Shown: piece by piece, positions 32,732 through 44,956 of the stretch
Numbering within the stretch: the first letter of the stretch is position 1
Layout of the letters: each line of letters starts with the position of its first letter
Assembly (NCBI GenBank): GCA_010405405.1
Contig: MU004234.1
Location: forward strand, 354,993 to 418,992
DNA: 64,000 nucleotides
Direction of reading: 5' to 3'
Source of the DNA: Microthyrium microscopicum
Lineage: Eukaryota > Ascomycota > Dothideomycetes > Microthyriales > Microthyriaceae
Made by a program: the position numbers and the translations under genes
Notes under the pieces: generated by a model
The model's input: the letters and a program-made list of their open reading frames with translations, nothing else
The model's database searches: none
Told to the model about the DNA's origin: nothing

Positions 32732-34562
32732 ATGGCGTCCGAGGATGGACAAAAGCAATGCTTGCCTTGGGAAGATATTGAGCCCAACGCTGCTCGATGG
32801 CACAAGGAAAGCCTGCAGGTACGAACAAGGCTGATACGTTTGAAAAATTGGTTCTCATCAATTCTAGTATTTGGCTGATATATGGCCTGACATCAGCGTA
32901 AGAACAGTAGAAGCGGAAACTTGGGGTGATGAAGTATGTGCTCCGAGTCTTCGCTTAACAATTCGCGCTCAGAACGATGCATTGACTTGACGTGGAAAGA
33001 TCGAGTGCCAACTTGTCCGCTTCGATCATGATAATCAAGAAGCACATCTTTGCCTCAGCCAGGAGAAAATGCTTTCCAGACTACCGGATTCAAATGTCTT
33101 TCAGCCAGAGTTTGCTAGATTCATGATCGAAACCGAACCGAATAAACCATATGGCAATTCGCCAAAAGCACTGCTCAAGGTCAAGGACGACATGAAACAG
33201 AGAAGAGAGGCCATTCAGTCTGAGCTAGGCAAAGAAGAAAAGTTGATGACTTTGTCAGTCTTTCCTCGCCTTGGAGTGGATCACTTCTTAGAGCCTGATG
33301 GACAACACCCAAAGGTCAAGGACTACGATGCTACGGTAGCTAATGGAAAATATGGATATGCCATGAACAATGTAACAGCTCGTGCTCGTCGTGCTCGTGA
33401 GATCAAAATACCAATTTTTCAGGACAAAAATACAACGGGACCAAAAAACTTGACACTCAATCACTTTATATATGGTCCTGGAGCTTGCAGTTTGCAAGCA
33501 ACTTTTCAATGCCAGACACTCGACGATGCGCGGAGACTCCACGATCAACTAACTGTGCTGGCGCCCATATTTCTTGCTCTGACAGCGGCAACACCAGTCT
33601 ATCGTGGAATTCTAGTTGATACTGATGCTCGAATAAACCAAATTTCACAAGCGGTTGATGATCGCTCCCCAGACGAGAAGGCGCGATCGCGATTGTCCAA
33701 TCGATGGTCAACTTCGCCAATGTACCTCCAAAGGTGGAATCAGGATGAAAGTCATGAAAATAACTTGGACTCGGAATTGCAAAAGACGAGAGAAGAACAC
33801 GCCGCGATATTGGAGGCCGGTGGTATGGATTCTGTGCTTGCAAAGTTCTTTGCTACGATCCATCTTCGGGATCCCATTTATCTTGACTGTAGGGACGGGA
33901 ACGTCGAAAACGTCACTGGCAAAGCAGTCCACCTTAGTCTGCTTTCCTCATTCTGGAGCCACGTTCGTTTGAAGGTGCCGGAACCAGACGCTCCAAACCA
34001 TGGCTGGCGTGTAGAATTTCGACCCATGGAGCTGCAACCAACAGACTATGAAAATGCTGCAATTCTCGTCTTTCTCAATCTGCTCAGGCAAACACTCTCC
34101 TGGCTAGGTCCCGAATATGATTTCTGGATGCCTTTGAATTTGGTAGAGGAGAACATGCAACGGGCGCATACTCGCGATGGGTTGACTCAAACTCGGTTTT
34201 GGTTCCCAAGTAATTCTTGTGCCACTGGCAATGGTTCTATTGCTGGCTCAAAGCATAGAGACTCCCAAGATATCACTGAGCTCTCAATTGCTGATATCAT
34301 CAATGGTAGAACTGGCGTGATAGAGGGACTACTTCCAACTGTTCGCCGCTTTCTCGCGTCCAATGCCACATTCGAAGATCCACAATCGGAACAGCTAGAG
34401 CCGTATCTAAACTTCATTGAACTGCATGCTGAAGGGAAAATACCCACTACTGCATCGTGGATTCGAAACTTTGTCCAGGCTCATCATAGCTACAAGAAAG
34501 ACTCGAGGGTAGGACCAGAGATATCTTACGACATGCTCTGCGAATGGTCTCGTCAAACTTGA
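32732..34562 (+). CDS. Glutamate-cysteine ligase-like protein, divergent and short
   Basis: Exons 32732-32818, 32868-32933 and 33000-34562 (introns 49 and 66 bp) give 571 residues. Family signatures are in order: 'ETWGDEIECQLVRFD' at about 46-60 (the Glu pair binding metal), 'PEFARFMIETEPNKPYG' from 87, 'LMTLSVFPRLG' near 135, 'LQATFQCQTLDDARRLHDQL', 'LALTAATPVYRGILVDTD', 'AVDDRSPDE', 'FRPMELQPTDYENAA' near 391, 'IADIINGRTG' and 'SWIRNFVQAHHSYKKDS'. The canonical enzyme (Gsh1) makes gamma-glutamylcysteine for glutathione and is about 680-720 residues in fungi. Here the 'PDExxNxHxRFxTLxxNIRxRRG' region is shortened and altered, and GMGxCCLQ is GPGACSLQ. It is probably a second, specialised paralogue. 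Activity and substrate are uncertain. Confidence 0.8.
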
Positions 34563-34871
34563 GAATGTTCGATAGTTGGATACCTTGTCTGCGACCATAG
34601 GAGCGTGATCTAGAGCTCATTAGAATAATAAGTATTGAAGCCGACTATGCGGCGCTGTTATGATGAAGCCATGCTAATCACTGCGTACGTTTTGAACGAA
34701 GGGAATCTAAATAGAATTATCTCGAGCGCGAGCAGTAATTCGAAGGAATATTTCATGTAAAAAGCATGTTCAAAACCTTACAGCACCGTCGCTACGGCTA
34801 GGAATAGCTTCCAATCATGCGCTTTTACCCAATCCCGCCAACTTGTCAACTGAACTCCCTAGGTTTAGTCC
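34563..34871. other. 3' flank of the ligase-like gene
   Basis: Normal-composition spacer up to the first copy of the 14-bp direct repeat that flanks the LINE. Nothing else seen. Confidence 0.5.
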
Positions 34872-34885
34872 ATTAGTGCGCTATA
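34872..34885 (+). repeat. Left copy of 14-bp direct repeat (probable LINE target duplication)
   Basis: ATTAGTGCGCTATA, identical to 41660-41673. Together the copies bracket the LINE exactly where composition returns towards normal. Confidence 0.6.
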
Positions 34886-37800
34886 CACTCCTGCTATGGG
34901 AGGATATTCTTCAAATCTTTGCTCTAACGAGCTCTTTGCCTATTTAAGAATATTGGTATTTATTTATTTTAATAATGCTATCTTTATAGCCTTCGTGTAG
35001 CGTAATATAGTAGTGTAGCTACGCGAAGGGGCTATATATAGCAACCTTTACGTAGTACCTTTAAGAGACGATACCTATTAAATAAGCGCGTTATTAGTAG
35101 TTTAATACGCGTTTCTTATTAATACTAACTAATAGCTATATAATGCACTAAAATCTAAAATTTTCTAGGTACGTTTTAGTTAGGTAAAGCTCTATACTGC
35201 TTTTAGGGTTTTGTTAACTTAAAATAGGTAGTAAATAAAATAGAGCCCTTAATTTATATATATCTAAGTAAAGACCTAGGACTTAAGCTAGCTATTAGCT
35301 ATTCATAAGTATAAAAAGAATAGTTAGGTATATATATAAAATAGATAGAATAAAATACTTAGTATTATATAGCTATAATATATAATTCTCCTCTTTATTA
35401 GGTACTTTATTATTATTACCTCTCTAAGATATGCCTCTAAAAATTACTATACCTTTATAAGATAAGTAGCTAAAAGAGATAGCTTAAAGCTCTTCTAAGG
35501 TAAAGCTAAAAGGTAAGTGTAGTAAAAAGTCCTTCTTCTCCTCTAAGGCGAAGCCCTAGGATGATAGTAGTAAAGTACTATTATCCTTTAAAACTATAAA
35601 TCTCTCTTAGGAGGTTAAATTAGAAAGCTTAGAAGATAAATAGCTAGAAATATTAGATAACTTAGACTCGTAAGAGTAAAGTATTAGTACAATAAATCTT
35701 AAACCTAGTATCTCTTTTAACTAAGACGATAAAGTTAATAAAACTTAAATTATAGAACTTACTTAAAAATAAGTTACTAATAAGGAAGAGTAATAGCGCG
35801 TAATAGCTACTACTAAAGAGGCTGCCTTTAAGGCTAAAAAGAAGCTTAATTAAAAGGAGCGCTAGAATAAGAAAAATAAGGGCCTTAAGGATAAGGTAAA
35901 GAAATTAAAAATTATCTTTAAAGAACTTAAGAACTAGAAAGTGCTAAAATAGCTAGAAGTAAAGTACTAAAAGGCTATTATACTAAAAGTAGTAACGCTT
36001 ATAGATAAAACCTAGGCTAAAGATATAATTATGACTAATAGCTCTAATAATAATAAAGAGGAACTACTTACCTCTAACTAGGAAGTAGCTTCTAAACCTA
36101 CCTCTTTCTTCCTTAGAACGTCCTTAACCTTCTTCGTCTAATTATCCCCTACTGCGGCTAAAGATCTTCCTAGAGGATCTTTTATACTAGCGAAGATAAT
36201 AGATAATAAGAAGAAGCTAAGATAAGATAGCTAGCTAGCTATTTCTTTTAACGTTAAGAGGTAAGCTTCCTTAAGTAATTTAGCTATTAAGTAGAGGAAG
36301 TCTACTCTAGTTAAGAAACCTTTAGGTTCGTTAAGGAATAATAAGGATTACGAACTAGAGTAGTAGATTAGAGTAGAAGTAGGTTTTCCTATATAAATTT
36401 ATAATAAGGATACTAAATAGGATATAGTAATAGATGCGTTAGCTAATACTAGCCTCTTACTCCTTAAGGATATATTAAGAGGTCTATAAGGGGTAAGCTT
36501 ATACTATAGAGATATAGATAACGCTCTAAAGGTTATTAAGAAAGGCTTCCTTTTCTATAGCTTCTTTATAGCTCTATACCTTTTTAAGAAAGAGGGAGCT
36601 ACTACTTTTTAAGCTATTAATATTCTTATTAACCTTACTAATAGAGCTATCTATACTAGGTTAGTAAGCCTAAAGTAAGTAAAGGTAACTTTATTTAGCT
36701 TCTAGTTTATAAGAAGAGAATATTAGGAAGTTAAGAGTAACTATATTATTATAGATTTTAAAGAGCCTCTAGACTTTACTAAAACTAATTTTATAGTTAC
36801 TAATTCCTTACGTAAAGAAAAAGGTAAACTATTAGAATTAGGACGCTTTAAGCTTTTAGTAGAGAGATTTAATACTATGTACCTATATAAGATTTATAGT
36901 AGGGCACTAGAAGATAAAGAAAAGCGTTATAGCCTAATATACTATTACTAACTAGTACTCTATATAGTAGTAATAGTAAATTTTAGGAAAAATAAACTAC
37001 TTTATATAGCTCTCTTGTCTATTATTAAATAAGTAGCCTTAGAATTATGTCCTTAAATATATAATCTATTTAAAAGTCTACTAGGTTCTAGTAAATTATA
37101 TAATTTTTTAAGGTAAAGTTAATAGATATATTATTAATATAAGAATCTTATTTAACTTTAACTTATATTTTAGAATACTAAATGTCCTTCCTTTAAGTAA
37201 GGCTTAACGCTATATACTATAATAGGTATACGTCTATAGCTACTATAGTTAGGAAAAGAATAGTAGACTAAATTACTTATAATAAATCTATAACCTAAGT
37301 AGCTAATAAGGAGTAAGTATATACTAACTTAGGTAGAAGACTACTAATTTATAGACTTAAAGCCTAGGGGCTTATATTAATAATAAGCAATATCTATCCT
37401 CTATTAGCTTATAGATCTTAGAAACTATAGCTAGAACGTTAGACTAAAATACTTAAACGCTCTTATAATAACCTATATTATAATATTATTAGAGAAGACT
37501 AGAACTAGTCCTTACTTACTATTAATTACTATAAAGAATAGCTACCTAAGATTTTAGGGGTTAATATAGAAAAAGAGTTTATTTTATAAATTACTCCTCT
37601 AAGTATGACTTTAATTAATAAATAGAGATACTATAATAAAGGCGTTATTACGTTTTCTTTTAGCGTCTTCTCTAAATAGGAAGAGTTAGATACCTTAGTA
37701 GAATAAGTAGATTTACCTACTAGAATAAATTACTAAATAACTTAAAGCTAAAGCTAGGTACTAAAAGACAAAACTAATTCTAATAATAAGGGCGCGAAAG

Positions 37801-40800
37801 AAGAGATAAAGGCGCTAGAAGTAGCGGATAGTTAAATCTTACGCATAATATTACGAATTAACTAAATCTATATTAGAGATAACTAGATAAGGTTCTTAAA
37901 GGATTAGGATATAAAAAAGGTAGACAAGTTTACTAACTACTATTCTATCTTACTAATTCTATAGGTTTCTTTAGATATACCTTATAGTCCTAGAAGATAG
38001 AGAATATAACCTTAATTACTTAAAGTATAAAGAGTTTATAAGGCTATAGAAGCAATATTTTTTTACTACTCTTATAACGACTTAGTAGAAGATTAGGTAG
38101 AGGTTAAAAACCTTATTTAGGAGTATATAAAACTAGAATCTATAAAAATAAGAACTAGTAATTACCTTTAGAGTTTACTAAAACGTAAGTAAGAAAGGCT
38201 AACCTAGTAAAGGGCTTTTAGCTAAAGGGATAATATAGTATAGTAGCTAGAAGTAGTTAATCTATAGATAGCCTACTTTATAGAATAGAATTACTTTAAC
38301 TATTACTATAACGCTCTAGTGAAGTATATACTATTAGATAAGATACTTATAAAGTATTTTTATAAATATATAAAGGCTTATTATAACTTAAGTATTATAG
38401 AACTAAGTAATATAGCTAGAGACTTATAAATATTAACTAAAGATATTATAGATATTATTAAGGATTTCTACTTAGGGCTATTCTAGTAGAGAAAGTACTT
38501 ATTAGAAGCTTAAGACGTAATATTAAGTTTTATATTAGAGATAATTAGCAAAAAAATAAGTAAGAGTATAATAGCCCCTATTTTAGTTTAGGAGGTATAA
38601 TATATAATACAAATAATAAGCCTAGGAACCTTGCCTAAGATTAATAGCATAATTATAGAGTTTTATAAAACTTTTCTTCCTACTAAGCATTAACTTGTTA
38701 ATAGAAGTAGATAGAACTTAAAGGACCTTTTAGAGGATAAAGAAGAAGAACTAGATAGCATTCTTACTATTCTAAAATAGGTATTTAACTATATTCTAAG
38801 TACTTATATTCTCCTTCCTAGATAGCTAGAAGGTATACTTATACTCTTATTTAAGAAGAGTTCTAGAATGAAGCTAAAGAACTACTAGCTACTATTAGTT
38901 ATAAATATAGACTATAAGCTATTTACTTATATTATAAAGAGTAGACTTAATTAAGCTCTATTAGATATTATTAGACAATATTAAATAGCCTTCCTATTAG
39001 GAAGACTAATTAATAATAATATTTAGATAGTATAGATGCTTCTTATAAGGTAAAGGTATACTTAAGAATATAACAAAGATAATAATTTAGCTATTTTATT
39101 CCTAGACTAAGAGAAAGCTTATAATTAAGTAGACTATAAATTCTTATAGAAGGCTCTACTAAAGTTTAGCTTTAGTTAGGATTTTATTAATTTATTAATA
39201 GCTTTATATAAGGAAGCTATACTCTTTACCTATATTAATAGGTATAAGAGTAATGCTATCCTAGTTTAGAGTAGAGTAAGATAAGGTAACCCTTTAAGCT
39301 ACCTACTCTTTATAGTTGCTATAGAGGCTCTAGCTTAAACTATTCTACGTAATAAAGATATTAAAAGGATAAATATAGGACTTTAGTTTTCTTTAAAGTT
39401 AAGAATATATATAGATAATACTTAGATAATTATTTAATCCTAATTTAAGGTAGAAACTATACTTACTATGCTTAAAGTATATAGTAACGCTACTAGTACT
39501 AAAGTGAATTAAGAAAAGTTCTATCTTATGCTTTATATAGAGATTAACTTTAAAATATTAAATATAAAGACCCTTAAGGAATTAGAAGCTTATAAATATT
39601 TAGGCATCTTTATTAGCATTAATATTAAGAAAGTAATTATAGACTTCTAAGCTATTATTACTAATAAGATAAGAAAGTCTATAGATATTTAGCTTAAAAA
39701 TTATATATCTCTTAGGGGTAGGATCTTAATTACTAATTTAGTACTAATGTCTATAATTTAGTATAGCGTTTAGTTCCTTAATATCTCTACTAAGAGTTAG
39801 AAGGAGCTAAATAGATAGTACCTAAGAATAATATAGGATAATAAGCACTAAGGATTAATTTAAGCTCTAAGTACTTATAAAGAACTAAAAGATAAAGGCT
39901 TATACCTCTAAGATCTAGAATCTATTATAGACGCTTTAATACTAGCTATAATAACTAGAGTAGATACTTATCTAAAGCTCCTATAAGCTAGTATAACTAA
40001 TACCTTAATTATCTATTATTACACTTAGGCTAGCTAGATCTTTCTTAAGCTACTTACTTACCCTTAGTTCTAATACTATAAAATAAAGGTAATTATAAGG
40101 GATCTATCCTTTAAGCTAAAGCATGTTTAAACTAGATAGTAAGCTCTTTATAGAAGTGCTAAAGATAAACGCTTCTTAGAAAGTAGTATAATAGCTATAG
40201 TAAATATATATAGCGTAGATTATATACTTAATACCTATTTATAGTTTTATCTTTACTACCTCTAACTATAAAGCATAAGACGTTAGAATTTAGTAAAGTT
40301 CTAAGGCTATTAGGCTTATAGGATAAAGTACTTAAGGAATTATTATATCCTAAGAACGCCTAGTAGCCTAGCTTATACTTATTTTAATACTTTAGGCCTC
40401 TCTAGGAAAGAGTATATTAACTTCTAGATAAAGATCTTTACTATAGTTGCTAATCTTTCTCTAAGGTAGTAGTAAGCTCTAAATAGGGAGCTAACTAACT
40501 AGCTTAATAAACGTAAAGTATCTACTCTAAAGGAGAGTAAACTTATGCTATAGGATATATTATAACCTCTATTTTAGGTCTTATTCTTATAGGCATATAA
40601 GGCTATACTTTAGACTTAACTTTATAGAGATAAGTATAATTATACTTTAAAGGTAGGAGATATTAGTAACGCCTATTGCTACTTAACTAGTAAATTACTA
40701 AAATTAGGCAGGATTTAGCGCTTATTAAGAACCTACCTAATAGTCCTTAAGGCCTCTAACCTCTTCTAGAGAATACTCTATAATTAAGTTATTACTAAAA

Positions 40801-41659
40801 TAAAAATAAAGAAATAGACAAAGAATCTAGATAGACTTATATACCTAATTTATAATAAGGACTTATTACTTAAATATATTTAGGTATAATACCTAGTTAT
40901 AAGAGTAGTCTAAAGGTATGTCTATTATATTCTATAGAACTTAAGAGTCTCTAAAGAGAAGAGTATAATATTTAATACTCTTATAGAGTTTATAGCTCTT
41001 AGCCTCTTAGGTCTCTTTAAAAAAGATACTACTTTTAATAGAAGCTAGAGGATAATCTTCTAGCTTATAGCTTAGTCTCTTTAGAAAGTATATTTAAAAT
41101 ATTACTTTAAGAAGAAAGAGAATACCTAGTAGTACTTACTTACTATATCTAACTTTTTCTTAGCTATAATGCGCTAATAGATAATAAAGGAATAAGTAGT
41201 AGCTATATTAGTAAAGTTCCCTAGTTTAATACTAAATCTATAGAACTTTAAAGCCTTATAGCATTAGAAGCTAAAGGATATAAGAGTAACAACTAGACCT
41301 TAATATCTTATAGACGTTTATAAGGACATTAGATTAGGCTATTGCTTAGAATTAAGTAAAGATAAAGAAGAGGAAGGAGCCTCTATCTTAATAGAGAGCT
41401 CCTTAATAGATAACTTAGGGAGCGAAAGCTTAAGCTCTAGCTTATCTTAAAGAATATATATTAGACTTATTAAGATATTAGTAATTAAGAAGTATAATAA
41501 TGGAGTCCTTTTAGATATCTCTTTAGTAAATTTTAAATTTAATAATAGGATAAGCGTAAAGTATAGGTTTAATTCCCTATTATTAATATATAGTTGCCTA
41601 ACGAACTCTTCTAAGATACGCCAGAAGGCTGCTACTAAAACAAAAATGATTTCTTATTA
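34886..41659 (+). mobile_element. Decayed non-LTR retrotransposon (LINE)
   Basis: A 6.8-kb block, almost entirely TpA-rich and full of stops in every frame. Reverse-transcriptase signatures still read through on the plus strand: a 'LDQEKAYNRVDYKFL'-like motif near 39104-39150, a QGxPLS..LF..AIE.LA motif near 39275-39335, a weakened Y-D-x-T catalytic box near 39405-39425 and a YKYLGI-like motif near 39590. Upstream about 2.2 kb should hold the endonuclease, and a first ORF probably starts near 35433; a zinc-ribbon-like tail may lie near 40650-41100. The QGxPLS form points to the L1/Tx1 side rather than typical Tad1, but clade is uncertain. It is a non-functional relic. About 75 bp at each edge keep normal composition. 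Confidence 0.75.
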
Positions 41660-41673
41660 ATTAGTGCGCTATA
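41660..41673 (+). repeat. Right copy of 14-bp direct repeat (probable LINE target duplication)
   Basis: Identical to 34872-34885. It follows an unconverted tail 'actaaaacaaaaatgattt' that could be the 3' end of the LINE. Length fits LINE target duplications. Confidence 0.6.
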
Positions 41674-41774
41674 TAGAAAGATTTTTTAAATTATACCTCT
41701 CTTATATTAATCGTCTCTATATTAATCGCCTTAATGAAATAAGAACTAATATTCTGCAGACAGCACATTTATTT

Positions 41775-42121
41775 TCAAATTTTGAGAGCCATGTATTCCG
41801 CAGCATCAAGAGCAGATGCTCTTCTTTAAAACTCAACCAAGCCAACTTTTTCAACAGTGGCATACACGTCGACAGCTAAAGGAGAAGTTAACGATGTTTC
41901 AAACTCAAGTGGCTGAACTGACTTTGGGCCCATTGAGACACAAGGCTGTCAGCAGTATGATGTTCGCTTATTATGACGGCAAACCTTTGAAAATATCGCG
42001 AGGGTTGTTCAAAGATGGCGCCTACAACTTTACCCAAGTCACCGATGTAGACCATTGGTAGATTGTCGGTACCATTCTCGGGAAAAAAAGCTCTCCATTG
42101 CAAACCGTTATTTGTTTTCAT
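41775..42121 (-). pseudogene. NmrA-like NAD(P)-binding protein, C-terminal relic
   Basis: A 77-residue minus-strand frame (42121-41888) contains 'LPMVYIGDLGKVVGAIFEQP' and 'IISEHHTADSLVSQW'. These match the C-terminal part of NmrA/HSCARG-type proteins, where a DLGxVV..L...P.KY phrase is followed by a HTAEE helix. The likeness seems to go on in another frame towards 41775 ('LAVDVYATVEKVGLVEF'), so a frameshift and stops interrupt it. No N-terminal Rossmann part (GxxGxxG) was found upstream. It therefore looks like a remnant of a host gene beside the LINE. Full members act as redox sensors or dehydrogenase-like regulators. Confidence 0.45.
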
Positions 42122-42648
42122 TTGCGATGTGTCAAAAATCCCTTATTGAACTACATGTTACGCATATACCGGTTTGGGCCTACCAACTACTAAGCAATGG
42201 AAAGAATGGCTGGTCCAAGGCGCTAGTTAAGCTATAGTTGCTTGATTTGAAGACTTACCTAGGTTAATGCTGGTAGCTTTGGCTATGTTAAGATACTCGT
42301 CCTTATTATAGACTAAATAGAATCGTCGACATCTAATGGTTATACCTGCATCCTCTTTTATGTTTGCTAAGCAACAGCAAATTAGTTGCTTGGTCTGATT
42401 CATGTTTCAGTTTCTTTCCGGTAGCACTGCCACTACAATCTGTTCAAGAGTTTGCCGAAGAGGATTTGGGGGCCTTGAACATGATTGGATGCAATGACAG
42501 CTTCGCCCCAGTCAACCTGCCGCTACCTGAGAGTTATCTCAGTGTACTCAGCCCTTCAGAGAGGTGTATCTAACTCTATTGGGTTAGATAGTATTCTATC
42601 TCCTTAACAACCAATAACAATACTCCTAAATAAATACCTCTCTAAGGG
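42122..42648. other. Unassigned spacer between NmrA-like relic and TIR element
   Basis: Normal-composition sequence. A plus-strand frame at 42364-42573 ('VQEFAEEDLGALNMIGC...') may be a fragment of an unidentified gene, but I cannot name it. Confidence 0.35.
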
Positions 42649-43276
42649 TCTAAGAGGGACTTCTGCCGTTTATACTACATTAGCCTTAGCTAAAATGTAT
42701 ATTTTACCTTTTTTAACCCCTTCTTTCATAACTTATAATATAATAACTAATACATAATATAGCTTAAAACTTAGGCCTTATAATCTCCTTATTCTAAGCT
42801 ATTTATCTATATTAAAATCGTTTTTGTGCCCTCTCTAGTTATCTTATAATCTCTTATTAAAGTTTAGTATTAAAAAAGTTAACTTTTTTTTAACTTAGTA
42901 TTACTATATAACAAAAGGTTATAGAAAAAAAAGAACGAATTTTATAGATATATTAAGATATAATCTTTCTATAGTAAGAGTTTTAAGATATAAGATTACT
43001 AAATAGACTTAAATATATATATTAAAAACTATTATACTTTTTAAAATAGTTAAGCTAGACCCCCTTTTAAACTATAAAACAGGGAGATTTCTATAGAGTT
43101 CCTTAGTAAATATTAAAGCTTAAAAATTAAACTATATATAGATATGCTTTAAAATTGTAGCCTTTTATAAGAAAATTACTTATAGCTATTCTAGTTGTTA
43201 AGATATTTAATAAATCGTGAAGTAGGATTTTTTCGTTAAGGCTGATATAGTGTAAACGGCGGAAGTGTCTCTCAGG
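42649..43276. mobile_element. Short non-autonomous DNA element with 42-bp terminal inverted repeats
   Basis: The 42 bases at 42649-42690 and the reverse complement of 43235-43276 match at 33 of 42 positions, and 8 of the 9 differences are transitions. The most even core is GCCGTTTAYACTAYAT. The interior of about 540 bp is AT-rich and RIP-like, with no coding frame. This fits a MITE or other internally deleted DNA transposon. A target duplication is not clear: CTCTAA sits outside both ends, which could be a decayed duplication. Superfamily not assigned. Confidence 0.65.
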
Positions 43277-43345
43277 CTCTAATTCAGGGTTAGGGAGCGT
43301 TAGCGACCATTAATAATAAGACGCTAACCTGAATTAGAGCCTGAG
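43271..43345. repeat. 75-bp hairpin (near-perfect inverted repeat)
   Basis: Arms at 43271-43293 and 43324-43345 are inverted copies (CTCAGGCTCTAATTCAGG then TTAG) differing by one extra G, with a loop of about 30 bases that holds a further GCGTTAGCG/CGCTAAC pairing option. It abuts and slightly overlaps the right end of the TIR element and lies about 135 bp before the ankyrin gene start. Confidence 0.75.
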
Positions 43346-43478
43346 CACGCTGAGGTAACCTGAGAGCCAGACAGGCCTCACAACTGTCATAAATTCCAGG
43401 TCTCCGCTTCCAAGGATCGTGTTAATATATTTTGCAATATAGCAACTCAGTAGTTCAGACACCAAGTTCAGTTTTCGA

Positions 43479-44717
43479 ATGGGGAATTGCCTCCGACTTC
43501 CTATCCGGCCATCCGACAATGAGGATATCAAAAGTACGAATGCCGAGATAAACGAGAGCGATATAACAAACACCAGTCGCATTGAACTAGATGAAAGCGA
43601 AACCGCAGCTATAGAGCGTTGGTCACAAGCCGTGGACCTTGCTCTGGAGAAAAAACCGTTCGACAAGCTCTACCGAGAGTTGAAGATTTTCTCTCAAGAT
43701 GTACCAAACATACCCAGTCCACTATTATGGTATCTTCAAATGATCGTGGCAGCACGCTATGCTCTCACTCGGCAATTCACGACCTCGAATAGACTAGCCC
43801 GTAACACAGTCGCAGAGTGGTCTTGGTACCAACAAGATCACCCAGACGCACGCAGCCATATCGACTGGGCCCTTATGGTGATTGCCAGTATGGATGAGAT
43901 TGAAGGCAAAGCCCTTGGCGACTTTGACCGGACAGAGGGGTTTTTCCTTCCAGACACATTCTCATTGCATGTTGAATCAAGAGATAGATTCAAAAGAATT
44001 GACATTACGGAGCAATTTCTGGAAGAAAACCTTCGACTGGCGGCTGAATCACTAGCTTATCTTCGTCAAGGCCACTATCAAAGCTCTGGAGGAACGTGGC
44101 TAAATCCGCCATCATATCAAGCGTATTGGGGACCTGATGGGAAGAAAGGGTTGCGGGTAATGCGAAGAGCCCCAAAGACTGATCCTGTTGCAATCCCGGA
44201 GCCTACAGATCAAGCCTCTTCGATCGTGCCGGTCTCTGCCTCTCGAACTGTACCAGTAATTTCCGAGAGCCGTTGTCGAGAACTCGCAGCATTGCGAGTC
44301 CAACCGGTCCCCAAACAGCTCTATCGTCCAGGAGACCTCACAGAATTGCATATTGCTGCCAGTAAAGGAGATGTCTGGAAGACTGCACGCTTACTAGGCG
44401 GGTTACCTACGACGGAAGGTCAAAGAACATATACGATCGACGTTGAGGATGGCGAAGGTACCAACGCTTTACAATATGCTGCTTGGTTGGTCGAATCCTG
44501 CCTTAATTACTTCAACCCGAAAGGCTAACCGACTCTCAGGTATGGACAGACTGGAACAGTCCAGCTTCTCGTTGAAGCTGGTGCAAGCTTTTTGGCTAGA
44601 TCGGATAGATATCCGGGCGCGACGGCCAGAAGTTGGGCATATACCAAAGGTTTCAAGAACATCGAAGCATACCTCAAAAGAAAGGAGGATGAGTTGGAAG
44701 CATTGCAAGCGGCGTGA
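43479..44717 (+). CDS. Ankyrin protein with acylation-type MGNC start (two exons)
   Basis: Exon 1 is 43479-44485, exon 2 is 44540-44717; 394 residues. The 54-bp intron has a GCTAAC branch site and CTCAG acceptor but an unusual GTTGGT donor. It is the choice that keeps frame and joins 'NALQYAAW' to 'YGQTGTVQLLVEAGA', a proper ankyrin repeat. Residues 1-6 are MGNCLR, so Gly2 could be myristoylated and Cys4 palmitoylated, although position 6 is not Ser/Thr. A helical middle (about 45-200) rich in Trp and Leu is not recognised. Ankyrin repeats start near 'DLTELHIAASKGDVWKTARL' (about 287) and run to a coiled Lys/Glu end. It converges on the larger ankyrin gene 239 bp away. Probably a membrane-tethered adaptor; function unknown. 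Confidence 0.72.
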
Positions 44718-44956
44718 CATCGGCATGCAAAATTTCTGAGTTGAGATCGAAATTCCACAATCCGTCAATTTTATCGAGCTTGAAACGTACTTGACAGGAA
44801 GTTTTGGGCTGGCTTGTCGGGCAGGTGGTGGGTTTGGCGATGAGGATAAGATTAGCATTGTAGGCTAAGAGAGCTCATATATTCCTGGATACCGATACTC
44901 CACTGTGGACAGCGCCATTTCGAGGCTATACTGTCAATTAGTTGAGGCTGAAATGA

